A stretch of DNA of 64,000 bases from Microbacterium sp. GCS4 (lineage in GTDB: Bacteria; Actinomycetota; Actinomycetes; Actinomycetales; Microbacteriaceae), in NCBI RefSeq assembly GCF_001262495.1, contig NZ_LGYE01000001.1, forward strand, positions 992,001 to 1,056,000, in the 5' to 3' direction. A program made the position numbers and the translations under genes. Positions 8,229 to 17,713 of this stretch are shown here, piece after piece (positions within the stretch are counted from its first letter, which is position 1; each line of letters begins with the position of its first letter). The notes beneath the pieces are model-generated. The model did no database searches. It saw only the letters and a program-made list of their open reading frames with translations, and had not been told where the DNA came from.

Positions 8229-9772
8229 CATCGCTCACGACCCGCGTGTTCCGCCTCCCCGACCTCGGCGAAGGGCTCACCGAGGCCGGACTCGTGCAGT
8301 GGCTGGTCGCCGTCGGCGACACGATCGCCACCGATCAGCCGATAGCCGAGGTCGAGACGGCCAAGAGCATCGTCGAGCTGCCCTCTCCGTTCGCGGGCGT
8401 GGTCACGGCGCTGCACGGCGAAGCGGGCGACACGATCGACGTCGGTTCGCCGGTCCTCGAAGTGGAGGATGCCCGCGCGAGTGCGGATGCGGATGCGGGT
8501 GCGGATGCGCCCGCCGGCCCCGCCGACAAGCTGGCTTCCGAGACCGAGGTCGAGCACGAGGCCTACCGGACCGAGGAGCGGGCGGGCTCCGGCAACGTCC
8601 TGATCGGCTACGGCACGACCGCGCGCACGGGCTCGGGGCGCCGTCGCCCTGCCCGCACTGCGACGTATGCGTCGACGGGCTCCACCGGCCCCGACGCCCC
8701 CGCTCCCGCCGCCGCTGCCGGCGGCGACGCCCCCGCTCCGCACAGCGGACCGGTCGCCGTGCGCTCACCGCTCGTGCGACGTCTCGCCCGAGACCTGGGC
8801 GTCGATGTGCGCGCCATCACCCCGACTGGGCACGACGGCGCCGTCACGCGCGCCGATGTCCTGGCCGCGGCCGTCGACAGCGCGGTCGACGGCGCGCACT
8901 CCCACGCGCGAAGCACAGCGCTACCCCTGTCCCACCCCATGCCCCCGGCCCACACCACGCCCCCGGCCCACACCACGCCCCCGGCCCACACCACGCCCCC
9001 GGCCCACACCACGCCCCCGGCCCACACCATGCCCCCGGCCGGCGCGATCACCGACTCCGGGAGCGAGGTCGACGGGCTCGTCGTGAGCTGCCGCGAGCGC
9101 CTCTCACCGCTGCGCAAGGCCGTGAGCGCCAAGCTCGCCCGAAGCAGAGCCGAGATCCCCGAGGCCACCGTGTGGGTCGACGTCGACGCCACCGAGCTCT
9201 GGGACCTGCGCTCGCGCATGGCCCCGGCGGAGGGCCGCGCCCCGTCGCTCACTGCGCTGCTCGCCCGCTTCGTGCTGATCGCCCTCTCCGAGCATCCCGT
9301 GCTCGCCTCACGACTCGACGACGCCGCCTCCGAACTGATCTCCTTCGACGGCGTCAACCTCGGCGTCGCGGTCGACACCGAGCGCGGACTCCTGGTGCCG
9401 GTGATCCCCCGCGCCCACGAGCTGAGCGTCGACACGCTCGACACGGCGCTGCGCGAAGTCGCCGACACCGCGCGCCGCGGATCGCTGCCACCCGAGCGGC
9501 TGCGCGGTTCCACGTTCACGCTGAACAACTACGGCGGGCTCGGCGTGGACGGGTCTGCGGCCATCATCAACCACCCCGACGTCGCGATCCTCGGCATCGG
9601 CCGGATCATCGCGCGCCCCTGGGTCGTCGACGGCGAGATCGTGGCGCGGAGGATCGTCCAGCTGTCGCTCGTCTTCGACCATCGGGTGTGCGACGGCGGC
9701 TACGCCGCGAGCTTCCTGCGGCGCGTGACCGAGCTGATCGAGCATCCGCTGCGCGCGTTCGGTCGCGTCTGA
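8225..9772 (+). CDS. bkdC: Dihydrolipoamide acyltransferase E2
   Basis: A 515-residue E2 core enzyme that transfers the acyl group from lipoate to CoA. It has one lipoyl domain (about residues 5-82, lipoylated lysine in VETAKSIVEL), a peripheral-subunit-binding domain (about 178-215, VRSPLVRRLARDLGVD) and a catalytic domain (about 280-510) with the active-site DHRVCDG near the end. The linker between binding and catalytic domains contains a six-residue tandem repeat (TPPAHT). The ATG overlaps the E1 beta stop. No lipoamide dehydrogenase (E3) gene follows, so E3 must be supplied from elsewhere. Confidence 0.92.
   Translation: MTSLTTRVFRLPDLGEGLTEAGLVQWLVAVGDTIATDQPIAEVETAKSIVELPSPFAGVVTALHGEAGDTIDVGSPVLEVEDARASADADAGADAPAGPADKLASETEVEHEAYRTEERAGSGNVLIGYGTTARTGSGRRRPARTATYASTGSTGPDAPAPAAAAGGDAPAPHSGPVAVRSPLVRRLARDLGVDVRAITPTGHDGAVTRADVLAAAVDSAVDGAHSHARSTALPLSHPMPPAHTTPPAHTTPPAHTTPPAHTTPPAHTMPPAGAITDSGSEVDGLVVSCRERLSPLRKAVSAKLARSRAEIPEATVWVDVDATELWDLRSRMAPAEGRAPSLTALLARFVLIALSEHPVLASRLDDAASELISFDGVNLGVAVDTERGLLVPVIPRAHELSVDTLDTALREVADTARRGSLPPERLRGSTFTLNNYGGLGVDGSAAIINHPDVAILGIGRIIARPWVVDGEIVARRIVQLSLVFDHRVCDGGYAASFLRRVTELIEHPLRAFGRV
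8939..9038 (+). repeat. 18-bp in-frame repeat in the E2 linker
   Basis: Five 18-bp units from 8939 to 9028 plus a partial sixth encode TPPAHT (first and last units begin with Met). The repeat lies in the flexible linker, where length changes would be tolerated. Units are almost identical at the DNA level, so the expansion looks recent. Confidence 0.95.
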
Positions 9773-9800
9773 ATCCGCGCGAGGGCGGCGGGATCCGAGA

Positions 9801-11084
9801 TCAGCCGAACACGAGACTCTTCCGCTGGGTGGCATCCTCCACCGTGATTCCGATGATCGAGGAGCCGGCCTCATCGGCCCTGATGTCCGTGTGGAAGACG
9901 AACAGCACGCCCTCGCGAGTCGACACCGCGTAGTAGTAGTCGCCGGACGAGGCGACGACGACGGTCGTCCCGCCCGGATACGCGGTCATCGCCTTCGCCG
10001 CCGTGTCGCCGACTCTCACGTCACCGCGCGAGGGCAGGTCTGCGCCGGTCTGCGTCGGCTCGTCGAAGGTGCGGCTGTTCCCCGCCGTGATCGACGCGAG
10101 TGTCGTCCCACCCTCGACAGGCTGCAGCGACAGCGTCCCGGACTGCCGCTCGTTCACGATCGTCCAGGGTCCACCGTCGTACTCCGGCGCGGACGCGGTA
10201 CCTCCCGCGGCGGATACCGCAGCGTCGATCGGGTCGCCTAGTCGCACAGGACCGATCCCGCCGACCCCGATCGGCCACTCGCTCCATGCCGCGCCCGTGG
10301 ACGGCGCCGCGCCGCCCTCCGGAATCGGCGGATTCGCGGTCAGATCCTCGATCAGCCCGTCGCGAGCTTCCTGCGCGCGTGACTGCAGCAGAGACGCCGC
10401 CGCCTGCGCGTCGAACGTCCGCTCGCCGCTGAAGGGCTGCCACAGCTCCACGAGCACGTTGCCCGTGGAGGCATACGCCGTGAACGAGCGCCAGGCGTTG
10501 CTGCTCGCCGTGTCCCGCAGCGTGCCGGCGAATGCACGGACGTCTCCGGAGTCCGCAGTGATCACCGCCTCGTAGGTGGCCGGGGTCTCCTTCACGAACG
10601 ATGCGCACTGCTGCGCCGCCTTGAGGAGCTGGTCCATGCGCTGCTGCGCCTGCACCTCATCGGCGAACTGGATCACGAGGAGGCGGCCGAATCCGACATC
10701 GGGATCGGACGGCACCTTCCACCCGATCGTCCGCGCCCCGACAGCACCCAGCGACTGCTCGGCATAGAACGTCTCGCAGATCTCGGGCACTGCGGTCATG
10801 CCGCCCCCGTCCGAGACCTGCTCGAGGACAGGGGAGATCTCGGCCACGTCGGTCGCCTCCGGAACCAGTCCGGTGATCTCCTCGGCCGTGAGAGCGAACG
10901 CATCGAGCTCATCTCCGACGAAGGCGATCGGCCCGTCGTACGTTGCGTCCTCGCTCGACGTGGGCGTCGGCTCTGGCGTCGGAGACGCCGCAGGTTCCGG
11001 TGCGCACGCGGCGAGAACGAGCATGCTGCCGGTCACGATGACAGCGAGCAGCGACCGCCCGCGCCTGCCGTTCTGAACGTTCAT
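9801..11084 (-). CDS. Secreted lipoprotein, function unknown (possible PknH-like sensor domain)
   Basis: A 427-residue predicted lipoprotein. A basic N-terminus and hydrophobic stretch end in a lipobox, LAAC, with the modified cysteine at residue 27, followed by a Pro/Thr/Ser-rich linker. The middle (about residues 60-250) loosely resembles PknH-type extracellular sensor domains, with paired cysteines in EICETF and AAQQCASF; the C-terminal third is a separate domain I do not recognise. The start at 11084 is chosen because GGAGG precedes it and it gives a proper signal peptide. It converges on the bkd operon, and there is no sign of a functional link. Confidence 0.7.
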   Translation of the reverse strand: MNVQNGRRGRSLLAVIVTGSMLVLAACAPEPAASPTPEPTPTSSEDATYDGPIAFVGDELDAFALTAEEITGLVPEATDVAEISPVLEQVSDGGGMTAVPEICETFYAEQSLGAVGARTIGWKVPSDPDVGFGRLLVIQFADEVQAQQRMDQLLKAAQQCASFVKETPATYEAVITADSGDVRAFAGTLRDTASSNAWRSFTAYASTGNVLVELWQPFSGERTFDAQAAASLLQSRAQEARDGLIEDLTANPPIPEGGAAPSTGAAWSEWPIGVGGIGPVRLGDPIDAAVSAAGGTASAPEYDGGPWTIVNERQSGTLSLQPVEGGTTLASITAGNSRTFDEPTQTGADLPSRGDVRVGDTAAKAMTAYPGGTTVVVASSGDYYYAVSTREGVLFVFHTDIRADEAGSSIIGITVEDATQRKSLVFG

Positions 11085-11284
11085 GTGATCCTCCGTGTCG
11101 CGTGCTCTGCGTCGTGTCCGACGCCCCCTGATCGGAAGCATAGGGTTCGATCACGATCCGTCGAACGATGCGTTCCGTGTCGAGACAGGAAAGTGACATG
11201 GTTCATGCCGCATCCGGCATGCTTCCCGATGCCGAGAGGATCCGGGGTGTTCCTCGCCGACGTCATGCGCTACGCTCGGCAATT

Positions 11285-11306
11285 ACTGACCGATCATTCG
11301 GTCAGG
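11285..11306. promoter_or_regulatory. PaaR operator upstream of the MHS transporter
   Basis: A 22-bp site with inverted arms CTGACCGA and TCGGTCAG separated by TCAT. It fits the form ACTnACCG-n2-Cnnn-CGGTnAGT known for PaaR operators in Corynebacterium, and matches three other sites in this window. It lies 54 bases before the transporter start codon. Confidence 0.75.
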
Positions 11307-11360
11307 AAAGCGGAGTCCCGATGCCTCCGCCGTCCCGAATCGCAGAACAACGGAGTTCTC

Positions 11361-12680
11361 ATGTCGTCAGCAGTCTCAGACCCGACCTCGACACGACGGA
11401 TGCCCGCGGAGGAGCGCCGCGTGCTCGCCGGCACCCTCGTCGGCACCTCGATCGAGTGGTACGACTTCTTCATCTACGCGCAGGCGGCGGGCCTCGTTCT
11501 CGCGCCGCTGTTCCTCGCCCCGATCGCGGAATCCAACCCCGGCCTCGCGCAGGTGCTCTCCTTCGCCACGATCGGCATCTCGTTCCTGTTCCGCCCCCTC
11601 GGCGCGATCATCGCCGGGCACCTCGGCGACAAGCTCGGACGCAAGAAGATGCTCGTATTCACGCTGATCCTGATGGGGCTCTCGACATCGCTGATCGGCG
11701 TCCTCCCGACCTACGCCGCGATCGGCATCGCGGCGCCGATCCTCCTGATCGCGCTGCGCATCCTGCAGGGCTTCTCGGCCGGCGGCGAGTGGGGCGGGGC
11801 CGCTCTCATGGCGGTGGAGCACGCGCCGCACGGACGTCGCGGGCTTTTCGGCGCCTTCCCGCAGATCGGCGTGCCCGTCGGCATGATCCTCGCGACCGCG
11901 ACGCTGTGGGTCCTCACGACCTCCATGTCGCCCGAGGCCTTCCTCGAGTGGGGCTGGCGCATCCCGTTCCTGCTGTCAATCGTCCTGATCGGCGTCGGCT
12001 ACCTGATCCGTCGCGCCGTCGACGAGAGTCCGATCTTCGAGGAGCTGCAGCGTCGACGCAAGGAGGCCTCCGCACCCCTCGGCCAGCTGTTCCGCAAGAA
12101 CACCAAGCAGGTCGTCCTCACGGCGCTGATCTTCATCGCCAACAATGCGGCCGGCTACCTGCTGATCGCGTTCTTCGCGACCTACGCCGTCACCGCCCTT
12201 GGAATGGAGCGCCCTCCCGTGCTGCTGGCGACCACGCTCGCCTCCTTCGGCTGGCTGATCTTCACGCTATGGGGCGGTCATCTGTCCGACCGTCTCGGCC
12301 GCGTGCGCACGTTCCAGATCGGGTACGTCGCCCTCGCGCTGTGGGCAGTGCCGATGTGGTTCCTCATCGACACCGCGAACATCGTCTGGTACTTCGTCGC
12401 GCTGTTCGTGATGACGTTCGCACTGGGTCTCTCCTACGGTCCGCAGGCGGCACTGTACGCCGAGATGTTCCCCGCGAACGTGCGGTACTCGGGCGTCTCG
12501 ATCGGCTACGCGCTCGGCGCCATCCTGGGCGGTGCTTTCGCCCCGATGATCGCGGAGGCTCTCCTGAACCAGTTCCAGGCCGCCTGGACGATCGGCGTGT
12601 ACATCGCGATCGCCTCGGTCGTCTCGCTGATCGCCGTGTCGCTCGTCAAGGAGACCAAGGGCGTCGACCTTCTCGCATGA
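11361..12680 (+). CDS. MHS-family MFS transporter, probable phenylacetate permease
   Basis: A 439-residue, twelve-helix transporter of the metabolite:H+ symporter group. The start GTLVGTSIEWYDFFIYA, the loop GDKLGRKKML after helix 2 and EWGGAALMAVEHAP are hallmarks of MHS proteins, which carry organic and aromatic acids into the cell. The ATG at 11361 follows GGAG. A PaaR-type operator lies upstream and paaJ follows with its own operator, so phenylacetate uptake is the likely role. Substrate is inferred from context only. Confidence 0.85.
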   Translation: MSSAVSDPTSTRRMPAEERRVLAGTLVGTSIEWYDFFIYAQAAGLVLAPLFLAPIAESNPGLAQVLSFATIGISFLFRPLGAIIAGHLGDKLGRKKMLVFTLILMGLSTSLIGVLPTYAAIGIAAPILLIALRILQGFSAGGEWGGAALMAVEHAPHGRRGLFGAFPQIGVPVGMILATATLWVLTTSMSPEAFLEWGWRIPFLLSIVLIGVGYLIRRAVDESPIFEELQRRRKEASAPLGQLFRKNTKQVVLTALIFIANNAAGYLLIAFFATYAVTALGMERPPVLLATTLASFGWLIFTLWGGHLSDRLGRVRTFQIGYVALALWAVPMWFLIDTANIVWYFVALFVMTFALGLSYGPQAALYAEMFPANVRYSGVSIGYALGAILGGAFAPMIAEALLNQFQAAWTIGVYIAIASVVSLIAVSLVKETKGVDLLA

Positions 12681-12699
12681 CGACGGACGGACGTGCCAT

Positions 12700-12721
12700 A
12701 ATTACCATACGATCGGTCAGT
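12700..12721. promoter_or_regulatory. PaaR operator upstream of paaJ
   Basis: A 22-bp site whose right arm, CGATCGGTCAGT, is a full match to the shared operator form and whose left arm keeps ACC at the right position. It sits 58 bases before the paaJ start, in the gap after the transporter. Confidence 0.7.
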
Positions 12722-12779
12722 AAATAGGGCGATCGATCGGGAACGGTCCCCGTCGAGACGACGAAGTCAGGAGATCCGC

Positions 12780-13970
12780 ATGGCAGAGGCCTACCTCGTC
12801 GGTGGCGCGCGCACGCCCGTGGGCCGCTACGGCGGAGCACTCGCCGCCGTCCGTCCCGATGATCTGGCCGCGGTCGCCGTCGGCGAGGCCGTGCGCCGCT
12901 CGGGGATCGACCCGGCATCCGCGGAGATCGACGAGGTGATCCTCGGAGCCGCCAATCAGGCGGGCGAGGACAACCGCAACGTCGCGCGGATGGCCGTGCT
13001 GCTGGCCGGCCTCCCTGACACCGTTCCGGGGATCACCGTGAACCGACTCTGCGCCTCCGGGATGTCGGCGGTCACGATGGCCGCGCAGGCCATCCGCGCC
13101 GGCGACGCCGACCTGATCGTCGCCGGCGGCGTCGAGTCGATGACACGCGCTCCCTGGGTGCAGGCCAAGCCCGAGAAGGCCTGGGGCAAGCCCGGCGCGG
13201 CGTTCGACACCTCGATCGGCTGGCGCTTCCCAAACCCGCGGCTCCTCGCCCGCGACAAGACCACGTTCACGATGCCCGAGACCGCCGAGGAGGTCGCTCG
13301 GCTCGACGGGATCGGTCGCGAGGAGGCGGATGCCTTCGCGCTGCGCTCCCAGCAGCGCGCGGCCGCCGCGATCGCCGTGGGGAGGTTCGCTCCCGAGATC
13401 GTGGGCGTGCCCGTGGGCGACGGCATCGTGCTCGCCGACGAGGGACCGCGCCCCGAGACGACGCTCGAGGGCCTTGCCCGACTGCGTCCCGTCGTGGCCG
13501 GCGGCAGCGTGGTCACCGCAGGGAACTCGAGCGCCCTGAACGACGGGGCCTCGGCCGTCGTCGTCGCGAGCGCCGAGGCGGTGGAGCGCTACGGCCTCGT
13601 GCCGCGGGCACGGATCGTCGTCGGCACCAGCGCGGGCCTCGCCCCGGAGATCATGGGGCTCGGCCCTGTCCCGGCGACCGAGAAGGCGTTGCGACGGTCC
13701 GGGCTGACCCTCGACGACATCGGAGCGGTCGAGCTGAACGAGGCTTTCGCGACCCAGTCGATCGCCTGCATCCGACGCCTCGGACTCGACGAGTCGATCG
13801 TGAACGCCGACGGTGGAGCGATCGCCCTCGGGCACCCGCTCGGATCGTCGGGCTCGAGACTTCTCGTGACCCTGATGGGGCGGATGGAGCGCGAGGACGC
13901 ACGCTACGGCCTGGCGACCATGTGCGTGGGCGTCGGCCAGGGCGCGGCCGTGATCCTGGAGCGCGTGTGA
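12780..13970 (+). CDS. paaJ: Acetyl-CoA acyltransferase of phenylacetate beta-oxidation
   Basis: A 396-residue thiolase. The nucleophilic cysteine is in NRLCASGMSA, the catalytic histidine in GGAIALGHPLGSSGSR, and the second cysteine in CVGVGQG near the C-terminus; NEAFA is also present. In the phenylacetate pathway PaaJ cleaves 3-oxo-5,6-didehydrosuberyl-CoA and 3-oxoadipyl-CoA to release acetyl-CoA. It is the first of four overlapping genes ending with paaZ. GGAG precedes the ATG. Confidence 0.88.
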   Translation: MAEAYLVGGARTPVGRYGGALAAVRPDDLAAVAVGEAVRRSGIDPASAEIDEVILGAANQAGEDNRNVARMAVLLAGLPDTVPGITVNRLCASGMSAVTMAAQAIRAGDADLIVAGGVESMTRAPWVQAKPEKAWGKPGAAFDTSIGWRFPNPRLLARDKTTFTMPETAEEVARLDGIGREEADAFALRSQQRAAAAIAVGRFAPEIVGVPVGDGIVLADEGPRPETTLEGLARLRPVVAGGSVVTAGNSSALNDGASAVVVASAEAVERYGLVPRARIVVGTSAGLAPEIMGLGPVPATEKALRRSGLTLDDIGAVELNEAFATQSIACIRRLGLDESIVNADGGAIALGHPLGSSGSRLLVTLMGRMEREDARYGLATMCVGVGQGAAVILERV

Positions 13971-14755
13971 TGGGCGGCGCCCAGAGCAGCCCCCTGATCG
14001 TCGAGAGGGCGGACGGACGCGTGATCGCGACCCTCGACCGACCGGCCAAGCGCAACGCGATCGACCAGGCCATGATCGACGCCCTGCACGCGCTCTGCGA
14101 GGAGCTCGAACACGACCCCCGCACCCTCATCCTCGTCGGCGCGGGCGGAGTATTCGCCGCCGGCGCCGACATCGCGGAGCTGCGGGAGCGCCGTGCCGCC
14201 GACGCCCTGCGCGGCATCAACGCGCACGCGTTCGTGCGGATCGCCGAGCTCCCCATGCCCGTCATCGCGGCGATCGACGGCTATGCCCTCGGTGGCGGCG
14301 CGGAGCTCGCCTACGCCGCGGACATCCGGATCGGCACGCCGGACCTCGTGATAGGCAACCCCGAGACCGGCCTCGGCATCCTCGCGGCGGCCGGCGCGAG
14401 CTGGCGGCTCAAGGAGATCGTGGGCGACGCCCGGGCGGCGGAACTCCTCCTGACGGGCCGCAGCGTGAAGGCCGAGGAGGCGCTGCGCATCGGACTGGTG
14501 TCGTCGGTGCACGACACGGCCGACCTGCTGCCCGCGGCGCACGCGATCGCCGACCGCATCGCGCGCAACGACCGCGCCGCGACGATCGCCACCAAGCGCG
14601 TGTTCCGCGCACCGCGCGCCGAGCATCCCGCGGTCGATCTCGACGCGCAGGCCGCGCTGTTCGAGAGTCCCGAGAAGTTCCGCCGGATGACCGAGTTCCT
14701 CGAGCGCAGAGTTGGGTCTAACGACCGAGCCGGGTCGGAGAAGGGAGAACGATGA
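13970..14755 (+). CDS. paaF: Enoyl-CoA hydratase, probable PaaF
   Basis: A 261-residue crotonase-fold enzyme. The oxyanion-hole segments are GVFAAGADIAEL and YALGGGAELAYAAD, and the catalytic glutamates lie in the GGGAEL and NPETGLG regions. It probably hydrates 2,3-dehydroadipyl-CoA to 3-hydroxyadipyl-CoA. The ATG overlaps the paaJ TGA (TGATG). The other crotonase in the window (31834) looks more like the PaaG isomerase, which is why this one is called PaaF. Confidence 0.8.
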   Translation: MGGAQSSPLIVERADGRVIATLDRPAKRNAIDQAMIDALHALCEELEHDPRTLILVGAGGVFAAGADIAELRERRAADALRGINAHAFVRIAELPMPVIAAIDGYALGGGAELAYAADIRIGTPDLVIGNPETGLGILAAAGASWRLKEIVGDARAAELLLTGRSVKAEEALRIGLVSSVHDTADLLPAAHAIADRIARNDRAATIATKRVFRAPRAEHPAVDLDAQAALFESPEKFRRMTEFLERRVGSNDRAGSEKGER

Positions 14756-15615
14756 GCACGACAGCCCCCGCGCATGTCGGCGTCCTCGGCGGCGGACGCA
14801 TGGGAGCCGGCATCGCGCACGCCTTCCTGCTGGCCGGGTCGCGCGTGACGGTGGTCGAGCGCGACGATGATGCGGCGAGCGCGGCGTCGACCCGGGTGCT
14901 CGGCTCGATCGACGCCTCGATCGCTCGTGCCACGGCTCTCGAGCCGGTGGACGCCTATCGCGCGCGCTTCATCTCCTCCGCCGACCGCGCCGCCTTCGCC
15001 ACATGCGGCCTGGTCGTCGAAGCCGTGCCCGAGGATCTCGCGCTCAAAGTCGAGGCGCTGACCGGGATCGAGGAGCACGTCGCCGCAGACGCCGTGATCG
15101 CCTCCAACACGTCGTCGATCTCGATCGACGAGCTCGCCGCGACGCTCACGGACCCCGCGCGCTTCCTGGGGATGCACTTCTTCAACCCCGTGCCCGCCTC
15201 GGCCCTCGTGGAGATCGTGCGCGGCGCCGCCACCGCTCCCCCGCTCATCGAGTCCGCCCGAGCCTGGGTACAGGCGCTCGGTAAGACGCCCGTCGTCGTC
15301 GCGGACGCCCCGGGCTTCGCGTCCTCGCGTCTCGGCGTCGCGCTCGGCCTCGAGGCCATCCGCATGGTCGAGGAGGGCGTCGCCTCCGCCGAGGACATCG
15401 ACGCGGCGATGACCCTGGGATACAAGCATCCGATCGGACCGCTCCGGCTCACCGACATCGTCGGGCTCGACGTGCGCCTCGGCATCGCCGAGTACCTCGA
15501 AGCACAGCTCGGCGAACGGTTCGCACCGCCTGCCCTGCTGCGGCGACTCGTGGCCGAAGGCCACCTGGGACGCAAGACCGGCCGCGGCTTCTACGAATGG
15601 AAGGACGAGAGATGA
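14752..15615 (+). CDS. paaH: 3-hydroxyadipyl-CoA dehydrogenase
   Basis: A 287-residue NAD-dependent 3-hydroxyacyl-CoA dehydrogenase. The Rossmann motif GVLGGGRMGAGIA is at the N-terminus, SNTSS and the catalytic histidine of GMHFFNPVP follow, and the C-terminal dimer domain contains GYKHPIGPL. In the phenylacetate route it oxidises 3-hydroxyadipyl-CoA to 3-oxoadipyl-CoA for PaaJ. It overlaps the genes on both sides by four bases. Confidence 0.88.
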   Translation: MSTTAPAHVGVLGGGRMGAGIAHAFLLAGSRVTVVERDDDAASAASTRVLGSIDASIARATALEPVDAYRARFISSADRAAFATCGLVVEAVPEDLALKVEALTGIEEHVAADAVIASNTSSISIDELAATLTDPARFLGMHFFNPVPASALVEIVRGAATAPPLIESARAWVQALGKTPVVVADAPGFASSRLGVALGLEAIRMVEEGVASAEDIDAAMTLGYKHPIGPLRLTDIVGLDVRLGIAEYLEAQLGERFAPPALLRRLVAEGHLGRKTGRGFYEWKDER

Positions 15616-17696
15616 CAGAGATCCTCCCCAGCTACGTGCAGGGATCCTGGTGGACGCCCGCCGACGGAGCGCGGACCACCGAGGTGCGCGACGCCTCGAC
15701 CGGCGAGGTCGTCGCACGCGTCTCGACCGAAGGGCTCGACCTGGGCGCCGCCCTCGACTACGCGCGGAGCACCGGCCAGGACGCCCTCGGCGAGCTGACG
15801 TTCCACCAGCGTGCCGTCCTGCTCAAGCAACTCGCCCTCGTCCTGACGGAACGCAAGTCGGAGCTGTACGAGATCTCCCGTCGCACCGGCGCGACGACCC
15901 AGGACTCCTGGGTCGACATCGACGGCGGCATCGGCGTGCTCTTCGCGTACTCCAGCAAGGGCCGCCGCGAGCTGCCGAACGCGAAGGTCTACGTCGACGG
16001 CCCAGTCGAGAACCTCTCGCGCGACGGCTCGTTCATCGGCCGCCACATCTACACGCGCCTGCGCGGAGCGGCCGTGCAGATCAACGCCTTCAACTTCCCC
16101 GTGTGGGGCTCGCTCGAGAAGTTCGCCCCCGCGTTCCTCGCGGGCGTGCCCACGATCGTCAAGCCGGCGACGCCGACCGGCTACCTGGCCGAGGCGATGG
16201 TACGCATCATGGTCGAGTCCGGGCTGCTCCCCGAGGGCTCGCTGCAGCTCGTGTCCGGAAGCGTGCCCACGCTGTTCGACGAACTGCGCCTCGGCGACCT
16301 CGTCGCCTTCACGGGGTCCGCGTCGACGGCCGAACGCCTCCGGTCACACGACGCCGTGCAGACCGGCGGGGTGCGCTTCACCAGCGAGACCGACTCGATC
16401 AACGCCTCGATCCTCGGGACGGATGCCGTGACCGGCACTCCCGAGTTCGACGCCTACGTGCGTCAGCTCGTCGCCGAGATGACCAGCAAGGCCGGACAGA
16501 AGTGCACCGCGATCCGTCGCGCGATCGTGCCGGACGGACTCGTCGACGCCGTGATCGACGCGGTGCGCGCACGACTCTCGGAGCGGGTGGTCGTCGGCGA
16601 CCCTCGCGCCGAGGGCGTGACCATGGGTCCGCTCGCCTCGACCGAGCAGCGCGACGAGGTGCTGCGCCAGGTCGAGCGGCTGCGCGCCGGCGGGGGCGAG
16701 CTCGTGATCGGCTCGACGGATGCCCCCGCGGTGCGCCGCGCCGACGGCAGCGACGGCGAAGTGCCGGACGGCGCTTTCGTCTCGCCCATGCTCCTGCGCT
16801 TCGACGACCCAGAGAGTCCGGCCGTGAACGAGATCGAGGCATTCGGGCCGGTGTCGAGCATCGTCGGCTACCGGACCCTCGACGAGGCGAGCGCCCTGGT
16901 CGCACGCGGTGGCGGATCGCTCGTGACCAGCGTCGCGACGCACGACCCCGAGGTCGCGGTGGCACTCGCAGCGGGCATCGCGGCCTACAACGGGCGCGTA
17001 CTGTTCCTCGACCGTGACGACGCTCGCAGCTCGACCGGTCATGGCTCGCCCCTGCCGAACCTGGTGCACGGAGGCCCGGGCCGCGCCGGCGGCGGCGAGG
17101 AGCTCGGCGGCATCCGGGCCGTGCTCCACCACATGCAGCGCACCGCCGTGCAGGGCTCCCCGGCCATGATGACCGCACTCACGGGCGTCTGGCACCAGGG
17201 AGCGGCGGCACGCCCGTTCGCCGATGCCGACGGCGTGCACCCCTTCCGCAAGTCGCTCGCGGAGCTGCGGATCGGCGACCAGGTCGCCAGCGGATCGCGC
17301 ACCGTGACGCTCGACGACATCGAGACGTTCGCGGCGTTCACCGGCGACACCTTCTACGCCCACATGGACGAGGCCTCGGCCGCCGCGAACCCGTTCTTCC
17401 CCGGTCGCGTCGCGCACGGATACCTGCTCGTGTCGTGGGCCGCCGGGCTGTTCGTCGACCCCGCACCGGGACCGGTGCTCGCGAACTCCGGTCTCGAGAA
17501 CCTGCGGTTCGTGACCCCGGTGTCCCCGGGCGACGAGATCCGCGTGGAGCTCACCGCCAAGCAGATCACCCCGCGCGAGACAGACGAGTACGGCGAGGTG
17601 CGGTGGGATGCCGTGCTGAAGAACCAGGATGACGAGATCGTCGCGACCTACGACGTGCTCACGCTCGTCGCGAAGGAGCTCGAGACGGCGGCGTGA
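15612..17696 (+). CDS. paaZ: Bifunctional oxepin-CoA hydrolase / semialdehyde dehydrogenase
   Basis: A 694-residue PaaZ, full length for the family. The N-terminal aldehyde dehydrogenase domain (about residues 1-530) has the general-base glutamate in FTSETDSIN and the nucleophilic cysteine in KAGQKCTAIRR. The C-terminal MaoC-type hydratase domain (about 550-690) has the D-x4-H pair in GDTFYAHMDE. It opens the ring of oxepin-CoA and oxidises the resulting semialdehyde; both active sites look intact. It is last in the paaJ operon. Confidence 0.95.
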   Translation: MTEILPSYVQGSWWTPADGARTTEVRDASTGEVVARVSTEGLDLGAALDYARSTGQDALGELTFHQRAVLLKQLALVLTERKSELYEISRRTGATTQDSWVDIDGGIGVLFAYSSKGRRELPNAKVYVDGPVENLSRDGSFIGRHIYTRLRGAAVQINAFNFPVWGSLEKFAPAFLAGVPTIVKPATPTGYLAEAMVRIMVESGLLPEGSLQLVSGSVPTLFDELRLGDLVAFTGSASTAERLRSHDAVQTGGVRFTSETDSINASILGTDAVTGTPEFDAYVRQLVAEMTSKAGQKCTAIRRAIVPDGLVDAVIDAVRARLSERVVVGDPRAEGVTMGPLASTEQRDEVLRQVERLRAGGGELVIGSTDAPAVRRADGSDGEVPDGAFVSPMLLRFDDPESPAVNEIEAFGPVSSIVGYRTLDEASALVARGGGSLVTSVATHDPEVAVALAAGIAAYNGRVLFLDRDDARSSTGHGSPLPNLVHGGPGRAGGGEELGGIRAVLHHMQRTAVQGSPAMMTALTGVWHQGAAARPFADADGVHPFRKSLAELRIGDQVASGSRTVTLDDIETFAAFTGDTFYAHMDEASAAANPFFPGRVAHGYLLVSWAAGLFVDPAPGPVLANSGLENLRFVTPVSPGDEIRVELTAKQITPRETDEYGEVRWDAVLKNQDDEIVATYDVLTLVAKELETAA

Positions 17697-17713
17697 GAGC
17701 CGCGCGCCGGGGG

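Noticed and set aside
6897..8231. Minus-strand open frame opposite the E1 beta gene
   Set aside because: Same reason: third-position GC of the real gene keeps the opposite frame open. No ribosome site or motif.
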